NCBI GenBank assembly: GCA_940671915.1
Contig: CALNVZ010003435.1
Location: forward strand, 3,565,330 to 3,629,329
Origin: Paracentrotus lividus
Taxonomy: Eukaryota; Echinodermata; Echinoidea; Camarodonta; Echinidae
Length of the DNA stretch: 64,000 bases
Direction: 5' to 3'
In this document: positions 56,305 through 64,000 of the stretch, one piece after another
How the letters are laid out: every line of letters starts with the position of its first letter
Numbering within the stretch: position 1 is the stretch's first letter
Notes under the pieces: generated by a model
What the model saw: only the letters and a program-made list of their open reading frames with translations
Databases searched by the model: none
What the model was told of the DNA's origin: nothing
Position numbers and translations under genes: made by a program

Positions 56305-57150
56305 TACGAACATTGACCTCTCTACTAAATTCGAGACAGCTCTTACGAGCACAATCGGTTAAATTTTGCTGTTTGTGGCTGCACTAATACAGAAATCGAA
56401 TAAAATTATTTCTAAAACAACCCAATCATGGGATCATGATAAGAATCTTATTGCAATCCATGACCCAATGAATTTCTCAAAGCGCTTACATCTCTACATA
56501 AAACATGTCTTTAAACTTTCTACAAAGTGAAGATTTTCTCCTAACCAAGCAAGAGACAGATAAAATCATTCAATATGATTGGGAAGGAAAAAAACTTAAA
56601 ATTGAAAAGCTTAAGCTATCAAATAACATTATTTCAGATTATAACTATTATTCATAGTAAAAACAAAACTTGCTTTTCGGGCAGTTATTTGAAAGTCCAA
56701 AGAAACATTCCTCGTTATGCAGCGGCATCAAGTCTGGCGGTTATGATTCAGGCAAGAAATATGTTGCGGTTTATCATTTCGCACTAAGCATTGTGAAACA
56801 AGAAAGTAATGGCATTTTGAAGAGTTTGGATGTGTATGAAAGTAAAAGGGGAAATGGAGGGGAAAAACAAGAAGGTGATATAGAAGGTCAGATGAAAGTA
56901 ATACATGAACATCATCCACATCGAAAAAAAAAACACAGATATCAGACTGAACAAAAAGAAGTGTTGCGCCGCCGTATTTACTTGCGACAGTTGTTCCGGG
57001 CCTTATTTCGTCAAAGTTGTAGGATTGCGATATTTTATTTCAGACATTAGATTAACAACTATTGTCACCGAACAATACAATGTATGACCATGGAGGAAAA
57101 AGTATGATATACACCCATCCCCCCCCCCTCCCAAGGAAAAAAACTTCATA
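56305..57150. other. Unassigned DNA
   Basis: A 126-codon plus-strand frame (56670-57050) is Lys/Glu-rich in its middle and lacks a recognisable domain. C-rich run at 57119-57129. Confidence 0.4.
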
Positions 57151-57154
57151 TGGT

Positions 57155-57240
57155 TTGGAGATATTATCATTCATTAATGATAAAATAGTATTACTAGCAT
57201 TTATTAAGCACAAAGCGCTTTACGGTAGGCCTATATTATT
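57155..57240 (+). mobile_element. SINE-like dispersed repeat, second copy
   Basis: TAGCATTTATTAAGCACAAA, GCGCTTTAC and TATTATTACCC parallel the segment at 39470-39592. It is short and diverged. Confidence 0.45.
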
Positions 57241-57244
57241 ACCC

Positions 57245-58780
57245 TATTCATTGGATTCTATTCCATCCATGCTTTGTGTCTGCGAACACCGACGACTGTA
57301 TGGAAACATCCTCAAATAAAGGTAACAGGCTTAGGTGTCATCAGAGGAGGAAAGAAGAATGCAAACAAACAAACAGACTGTTGATTGACCAATGGAAAGG
57401 GTCAGAGCCCGGGTTCGGTAAAGGGTGGCGATATACCGTCAACAGATTTCGGCAGAATCGACCGTGAATCGGTCCATGAACACCAAAATTCGACTAAATT
57501 TCACAATCAATTTGCGAATGTTTCTTCTCCTATTCGAAGCAAAGGGTTTACTATATCTATCATGAAGGTAATGACATAAATGATAATAACTGCTCCTGAG
57601 GTAAATATGGTAGCAACGGTAATACTTTGTTTTTCATATTTGAGTTTAAAAAAAATAAAATCAGGAAATGGCAATTAACGACATATCGTCAAACCATTTG
57701 AAAAAAAATAAATAAATCGGCTTTGTTTGTAATAAATGATTATATTATTTCAATTGCATAGAACATGGGATATCGAATTAACATAGCTAAGCAAAAAACG
57801 TTCAATTCTGTAGAGTATCCGAACTGTCTCAGCACAATGTTGAGAATGTCATTAGTGAAGTTTAGCCTTAAGTCCTCTTGTAACATGGTCGAATATAAGA
57901 GGAGAGCGATAAATAGGTAACCCTGACAGACGCACATTATACTGATGTGATAAAACGAATCGCCGTCAGGTCTCCCGTGAGCCTGACAATGAAAGATACG
58001 TGCAGGGAGAGGAGACTGCGATAGACGCTTAAAGGAATTGTCTGGTAATAATGTCTGATCGAATTAAATGGCGGGAGAGGTGTAGGAGGTCACGTGATAG
58101 CCTGGTGACGAACGTCATGAAATGTGTTGCTTTCAAGCTGTTTGGATCAAAACAAGCTTTCTGCAAAGAAAAGTTATTCATTCACTATCATACGGGGGCA
58201 GCGATGCTTTTTTTTTAAAGTGAGGGGGGTGGACAGATAGTAAGGGGCTGATAATGCAAATTTTCACCTTTAGACGACCATTTCCCCCCTTTCTTTTGTA
58301 GACGTCTCCTAAAAAGGGCTGACCCCCCCCCCCCCACCTTCCCAACGCCCCGGCTCGTTGGCCCCTGTCTCAAGTCTATGAAAAATAACGGATAATACTC
58401 CTGGCCAATTCACGCAAGCAAAATATTGATAAAAATAAGTACAACCACCACCATCACCACTACGACCACCACCACCACAGCCATTTATGATACCAAGCTT
58501 TTTAATATAGCAAATCAACATTATGACGATAATCGCCATTTTTTATTAGAAGAAATTAATAGTGCATGTGACTATTTCCTTACTAGATGAAAAGGAAAGA
58601 ATCGTGGCAAAAAGAAAAGATAAAACACTAATGAATAAATATTAATTTGAAGAAAAATAGATACGTATGATGTAAATATAATAGCCTAATACCAGATAAA
58701 GGCATATTTGTAAAACATCATTCATGGCATGCGGAAGTATATGAAATAGAGAAAAGAGAAAGGATATATGTGGGTATCAT
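57245..58780. other. Unassigned DNA
   Basis: A 64-codon frame at 57385-57579 runs through ATGAAG|GTAATG, a donor-like site, but an in-frame stop precedes it and no acceptor is convincing. C14 at 58323-58336. (ACC)n-like triplets at 58443-58480. Confidence 0.4.
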
Positions 58781-58781
58781 A

Positions 58782-58782
<1 letters not shown>

Positions 58783-58827
<45 letters not shown>

Positions 58828-58850
58828 GGAGGGGGGGGGGAAGGGGTATG
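58783..58850. repeat. (GA)n then G-rich run
   Basis: (GA)20 at 58783-58823 followed by GGGGAGGGGGGGGG. Confidence 0.95.
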
Positions 58851-58984
58851 GGCCTGGTAATGAAAGAGGGTCGACAGACGAACAACGCCCTCACCCAAAA
58901 TAATATTGCAGAAAGAACATTGGAGAGTGAAATCGGCGGGGGAAAATGTCGAAAAGGGAGACTAGTTCGCGACTCCGAGTCCCT

Positions 58985-59098
58985 TGTGCCGTGGAGACGT
59001 CTCATGACTTGTCTGAAAATTAAAAGTGTTATTTTTATGAGATTTTTTAAAAAAGTTGCGGTAACGTCTTCGCGACGTTTTCTCCGGTGAGATACCCC
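58985..59098. mobile_element. Right-end fragment related to the GGAGACGTCTCC MITE
   Basis: GTGGAGACGTCTCATGAC at 58990 and, at the right end read in reverse, GGGGTATCTCACCGGAGA followed by CGTCGCGAAGACG resemble the termini and motif of 21450-21834. TTA adjoins the end. The left terminus is not recognisable. Confidence 0.5.
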
Positions 59099-59101
59099 TT
59101 A

Positions 59102-59585
59102 CCTTCCGATACAAAAACAGTTTCAGAGAAAAATCATCGTGACTTTCACGTTATATTGATATCAGCCACAAAACAGTTTGCAATACAACCACATAATACT
59201 GAAAGACGAACGGAGAATGACTATTTCCATAGAAAAACACCCACGCACGTGTCAAATGTACCGGCAAATATCACTTAAATGAACAATATGCAACATACGT
59301 GTACATTGTAAATGACAGTTGTATCAATAAAACCTCTTATCGAACATATCCAGAGCATTTTATTGACGCACAATGAGGGACTCAAAGCAAAATGTCAGTT
59401 ACAATCTCATGGATTGTATTGTTAACACAGGGTCGGAAATGCTTATGAACATACAATCAAATATAATTTCGACTTCATATTGTTCAACATACATGTAACT
59501 GACGTCAACAAAGCTGATGTAACGGATTGTCGTGACATTAAAATATCTGCAATTGAGGCGTCAAATTACTGTGTCAGTTGACTTT
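59102..59585. other. AT-rich DNA, nothing recognised
   Basis: No exon or terminus is seen. Confidence 0.5.
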
Positions 59586-59590
59586 ATATA

Positions 59591-60024
59591 GGTTTACCCG
59601 GTCAATTTTAAACTATCTACAATCAATATTAGACATTCCCAGCAACCAATTTTGTCCAATTTGCTATCGAGATTAAAAATCAGCATTCAAATTCGTTATC
59701 GAGCACTCGAAATAGAAAAATTCGGTAACAAAATTGCAAATAGTGCCAATCAATTTGACATTACATATTCGTCAATCGTTATTCATATTCGTCGATTCTT
59801 ACCACTTTCATCTTTCTTTTAACGGCTAAAAAAAGTCTGAAATTTACGCTCATGAACGAAATAGATTATCTATAAACAGTTTTGATCGCTCAAAAACAAA
59901 ATTCAATGCTCAAAAACGACATCGCTTGCTACTTGTGTTAGACTGAATGACCGATAGCACCGTTTTGAGAGGCATCGTTAAACATTAGCAAATTTGACAG
60001 ACTTTAAAATTAAACAGGAAAACC
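59591..60024. mobile_element. MITE of the GGTTTTCCCGGTCAA family, copy 3
   Basis: The left end is GGTTTACCCGGTCAATTTTA after TA. The right end, reverse complemented, is GGTTTTCCTGTTTAATTTTA before TA. Internal CAAATTCG and GCTCAAAAACGACATCGC-type words recur, as in copy 1. Confidence 0.8.
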
Positions 60025-60740
60025 TATATATAAACTAACAATGAATGTTTTTAAAAGGAAACTGCTAAATGATATATAAAAGCAGGTCTAACTTGACACT
60101 CATTCGTTTGCACACAACCATAACTTTACCAGTCCAATGTTTGGTCAAAATATGAGAGGGTGCGCAATGCCAAAGCACCCTTGCGCCATTTTACGTCAGT
60201 AACGAGGGTCTGCGTCAATACCAGTATGTGTAACGATGTGCGTAATATCTCTGCTTGACGCAATCGAATTGACGCTCCTTGACAAGACACGTGGTTTATC
60301 AAATCTCATAAACTTCATCCACAATAACGCCTATTTCGTAAAGGGGTTGTCGAAGCCTGAGAGATAAAATTTTCATTAAGTTGTATCGTTTCATTTGACG
60401 AAAAAAAGTGAACTCTTTCTCCTATATAGGATACAACCAGGGTACATAATTTTCATCACGCCATTCCCTATTTATTGACGAAAACAAGAGGTCAATTGCG
60501 TCGCTAAAACGGATAAGGTTTGGTTGATGCCTCATCGAAAAAAACAACCCAAAAGCATCCACAATTTATCTAAAGTGAGCAGAATTATAAACGTTATAAC
60601 ATTTTCCACCCGCGTCGGAAAGATATATAATGTGAGGACATCAAGAATATAATGATGTTTTGTACCATTTCATCTGTGAATCTTTTATTTTGCATTATTC
60701 CATTCTATTGCATGTGCCTTTAAGAGAGGACGTTCAAGTG

Positions 60741-60926
60741 ACAACGACCAATCAGCCAGTGACGTCGACGCAAATGTCAATTTATTCACGGTGGCGAAAA
60801 TGAATTAAAAATGAGCACCACATCATTCTCGTTTGGAACACGACATGCCCGATCGGCACTCGTATAATTGGAGATACAAACATGACTAAAATGGCGGCGT
60901 GCAGGGTATTAAGAGCAAACCACGTG
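60741..60926 (+). promoter_or_regulatory. Candidate promoter: NF-Y, CRE, YY1 and E-box cluster
   Basis: GACCAATCAG (CCAAT at 60748) is a full NF-Y-type box. TGACGTC (60760) is a CRE-type site one helical turn away. AAAATGGCGGC (60888) is a YY1-type site that also supplies an ATG in strong context. CACGTG (60921) is a palindromic E-box. The ATG opens only 24 codons (MAACRVLRANHVIVRDMLTS...), so a coding exon would have to splice within it, and I see no strong donor. No TATA box is obvious at a fitting distance. Confidence 0.3.
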
Positions 60927-60929
60927 ATA

Positions 60930-62318
60930 GTTCGAGATATGTTGACTAGCTACATAATGAATTGACCCAGTTTGGTATCTGAGCTCATTTATTACACAAC
61001 GCGATTATATATGTTTTTGAAAAAAAAAACTTTATGCAATGACGACATAACGCATAAAGAACGCAGACTTACGCATGTTGGCATTAATGTTATGAGCACT
61101 TTCTGAGAATAATGTGTCCACTAACAATTCCTTTTGGAAAGAATAACTTGATATTACATTAGCAATTCTCAATCGAATATTAACCACGTTGATCTCATTT
61201 AGATTCAAATTTCGAACTTTATCGATTGATGCCGCAAGTCGTCAGTCTGTTTTTAAACTAAAAAAAAAAAAAAAAACAAAAGAAAGAAAGAAAGAAAGAA
61301 CAAAAGAGAAGCTTTCCTGCCCAATTCATTTTGGCTTGGATGAAAGACATGCATGTAGCTTACATGTGAAAAAAGTAGATTAAATAAAAAACAAATATGC
61401 CAAAAGAAAATAAACGCGTATGAAATACTATGTTGTGTAATGTTCCCTGAGGGTAGCTGCTCTGTAATCTCTGTATTTTTTTCAGGATGTACCTGGAAAA
61501 TGAACAAAACAAAAACACAAATGTTTTCATGTGATGTGAACATGTACATGTAACGCCAAAATCGCGCGTCGCATGACACCCGATTGTGCACCGTAGCGTA
61601 CCGACAGATGACTTCATGATGAAGATGTATAGCCCTGACATAATAGCTACATGTACGTATACATAGGTCTCCTAGTAAAGCTATGGAGATAAAAAGCTAC
61701 ATATTAAATTCATATTTTAAAAATGTTAAAACTATGGCTTATATCGAGCAAAAGGAGATAAAATGCTGTCAACATTCATGATGAGACACAGACAAGATTG
61801 AACATTTTAGATTATCGCGATTGTACGTTTGATTGATATTAAACATGTACACAAACACATTTGACGAAATTGTAATTTGTTAATATTTTGAATTACTAAT
61901 GATGTGAGGTTTGTAAGATACAGAGGGAAATTAATGAAAGCAGAATCCGAAATCAAATGCTAATGAGCATATGTTGCCATGGTGACGGCATACGTGATCG
62001 TGAAGATGTTGAGAAAATCAAGAGTGGATAAAAGGATGAACGAATGGAAGTGATCAGGGTGGAGGGTTCGCTATTTATTTATTGACTATTTTCGGGGATA
62101 TTTTTGTGTTCAAAAGACTTATTTAATGCTAACTCAAGGAGGGGGGGGGGGGTGGGGTAGAGATAAGAAATGCGATAGTTTTCAAAACTGCCTTGCAATG
62201 TTATCATGATATCATTGCTCATAAATGAAACGAGTTGCAGATGTATTAACCATCTTCTATACATTTTATTTCATATTAATCATCCAACAGTTTGAACTGA
62301 AGAAAGTGCTCAAGCGAT
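60930..62318. other. AT-rich DNA with A-rich and (AAAG)n tracts
   Basis: A16 plus (GAAA)n at 61261-61303. GTTGCCATGGTGAC (61974) is an X-box-like word. G13 at 62139-62153. No exon is seen. Confidence 0.5.
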
Positions 62319-62321
62319 ATC

Positions 62322-62515
62322 TGCTCCGGAGACAGCTTCTCCGGTCTTTCATTTAAGATGGATATGAATATAGGATTAGAGTTTCCATAGGTTTTAACGT
62401 TAGATTTTCGGTTTAGAGTTCGGGATAAGTTTAAGCTTTAGTTCACGGCTGAAGTCACACTGATTAGTGTTATAGGGATTTACGCAAACCAATAATTCAG
62501 TGGAGCAATTAAGAG
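62322..62515. mobile_element. Relative of the TTAGGG-like MITE at 35709
   Basis: GCTCCGGAGACAGCTTCTCC, then a C/T-rich block and AAGATGG, at the left, and GATTAGTGT and CAGTGGAGCAATTA at the right, follow the order of TTCTCCGG, AAGATG, GATTAGTGT and CAGCGGAGCAATTA at 35709-35911. The middle keeps degenerate TTAG/TTTAGG words. Confidence 0.6.
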
Positions 62516-62519
62516 CGCA

Positions 62520-63975
62520 CATTACCGACTCTTTAGGAATATCTCCCTGGTTATATTTCTTAAGTGCCAACCCCAGTCACAATCGTTTACTGGAATCCAA
62601 ATCGGACGATAATCGGCAAAGTCTTGATCACTCAGGGCGGCGTTATTTCTTGTTCGTTCTATGTTTAGTCTTGGGTTAATTTCGTCGTTGAGAATGGGGC
62701 ATGAGGAACGCGACTAGCATCACATCATTTCATATCTTTATCATTATCGCGGTAGCCGTTGCCAAATAAGGAGAACGTTCTTTGTGTAATTTTTTTTTCA
62801 CGCGCGGCGATTATGATCTAATTCTTGACATTCTGTGGCCGTTGCGGTTCTCTCCGAGACGAGATGAGAAGCACTTTACTTTCAGAAAACACTTTCCTAA
62901 CTTGGCAAACTCACTTGCCTGTAAAATCGTGATGATAAATATCATTGAACGTCTGTCTAAAGCAAATGCAGTGAGTTCTCCGAAGCGGCGGGTTCTACGA
63001 ATCGCAATCAGCAAAATAATAAATTCATATGCGGTCAGTGTTGTAAGCTCGGGCTACTACCGAAAACCGCTGGTAGAGCTCTTGAGGGCTCTATCATACA
63101 TGTACATGATGTAGCTCTCATCGCTCATATACAGGATAGATGGGTGCTGGGTGTTTAAACTAGATTTCTCCTCTGTTTCTGTGCTATGGAAGATCGCTGG
63201 CGGATGCTTGGCGCAGAGTAGTATTATGACTCATCTTCAACTTGCGGTTTTTCCTCATTAATAGAAGATGAAAGAGAGCGAAGAAGAAAAACACCACCAC
63301 CACCCATCCTCCCCTAGATGCGATACGATTTCATGTTTTTGTGATGTTGTTCGGTTAATGAATTCACTGATTTGGCTGGCTTATTGTTCTATGAATGCAA
63401 TTACCATCTATCAAAATCAAAATCGGACTATTAATAGATGTGGTTCGTGGAAAAATCTGCTTAAGCGTCGGAATTAAAGAAATTTGCTGATATGTTCAAT
63501 GCAAGAGCGTATTCTGATTATACCGTTATTTGTATAAATCTCTCTATGATTTTCTGTCCTGGAAAACCATAAGACAATAATACAAACACGACGGCCAAGT
63601 TGACTTTTTACAACATTTGGTTTTCCTAATTTAGAGAGCGTCAAATTATTCGTATTTGGCCAATTACAGCCGATGTAATGATATTGAATTTTTTGTTTGA
63701 TATGTGAGCTAAAAGCACATTTTTATATTCTATAAAGAGAACATGGTCGTGTTTTCAAAAGTATTACATGTATGTTCCTGAAAGCAAGGAAAAAAATAAA
63801 TCGAAAACAAAATGATTCGCTTTTAAAACTAAAATTTCATTTACTTCATCATTACTTTTTCAGGGTTTATCATCGAATTGTTCTTACAATAATCTCACAA
63901 CGGTACCGCATTTTAAGGACTCATCAATGCACACGCAAGTTATTAATATTTTCAGAGTAGAAGCATAGAATAGCG
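62520..63975. other. Unassigned DNA
   Basis: A 110-codon frame (62782-63114) overlaps a 67-codon frame on the other strand. Neither shows a domain. CCAAATAAGG (62763-62772) is a perfect SRF CArg-type word. No splice-supported exon is seen. Confidence 0.4.
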
Positions 63976-63977
63976 CG

Positions 63978-64000
63978 GTAGGGGAGACGTTTAACAGGTT
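63978..64000 (+). mobile_element. Possible start of another GTAGGGGAGAC-type element, cut by the window edge
   Basis: GTAGGGGAGAC matches the first 11 bases (with the TA flank) of the element at 8022-8902. The next bases (GTTTAACAGG) differ from GGGGACAATT but keep TAACA. The call needs the sequence beyond 64000. Confidence 0.35.

Noticed and set aside
55886-56387. Overlapping frames of 133 and 138 codons
   Set aside because: Long frames occur on both strands with no domain. The stretch looks like CpG-rich repeat DNA with iterated TACGA words.
57385-57579. Possible exon ending at ATGAAG|GTAATG
   Set aside because: In-frame stop immediately upstream, no convincing acceptor, no recognisable domain.
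1-64000. Retroviral, LTR or Polinton remains
   Set aside because: I found no long direct repeats bounding coding remnants and no capsid, protease, integrase or polymerase-like peptide.

Overview
The window is 64 kb of AT-rich animal genomic DNA, almost all non-coding. It most resembles an echinoderm, probably a sea urchin. The grounds are the density of small inverted-repeat DNA transposons, tRNA-derived SINE-like units, long (GA)n/(CT)n and (ATC)n tracts, recurrent TAGGCCTA and TACATGTA words, and a 20-base N gap typical of a draft assembly. The species is inferred from sequence character, not from a marker gene. I see no rRNA gene, functional tRNA gene, CRISPR array, or retroviral, LTR or Polinton element, and no long open frame that encodes a recognisable transposase or reverse transcriptase.

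The best coding feature is one internal exon on the minus strand (35946-36138). It encodes a SAM domain with a good acceptor and a strong donor, so most of the surrounding DNA is probably intron or flank of a long-intron gene. Three weaker coding or promoter candidates are on the plus strand: a possible first exon at 17050-17148 ending at a strong donor, a possible half C2H2 zinc finger at 44366-44455 that stops exactly where the first zinc-binding histidine should fall, and an NF-Y/CRE/YY1/E-box cluster at 60741-60926 with a well-placed ATG.

Layout. 1-5 kb: a 1 kb fold-back element, a LINE tail, a CT-rich block with a ~190 bp minisatellite, and a 250 bp fold-back. 6-10 kb: two copies of one Tc1/mariner-like MITE flank a larger element built around GGGGCAATTGTAACA. 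11-20 kb: more fold-backs and an 0.9 kb hairpin made of TTGGTCTAAT units, with a tRNA-core element nested inside it. 20.7-22 kb: a 466 bp tandem duplication interrupted by a MITE full of GGAGACGTCTCC palindromes. 23.5-27.2 kb: a SINE, a GC-richer island and a (ATC)n field with the second tRNA-core element. 27.5-39.7 kb: many fold-backs around the SAM exon. 39.9-43.2 kb: a 3.35 kb element with perfect terminal repeats and nine copies of TGTATTCGTAGGTAAC. 44.6-46 kb: a 1.4 kb near-perfect palindrome. 47-64 kb: further MITEs, simple repeats and the candidate promoter.

The unifying observation is architectural. Many sequence-unrelated elements here share one design: TA (or 3 bp) target flanks, inverted ends, arms made of degenerate iterations of one short motif private to that element, and sometimes a captured tRNA-like core. 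The motifs include TTGGTCTAAT, AGCACTT, GGTGTT, TTTAAACA, GGACAATTACCC, GGGGCAATTGTAACA, TGTATTCGTAGGTAAC, GGAGACGTCTCC and CGTAGG. This guild of iterated-motif fold-back elements is the most interesting content of the window.
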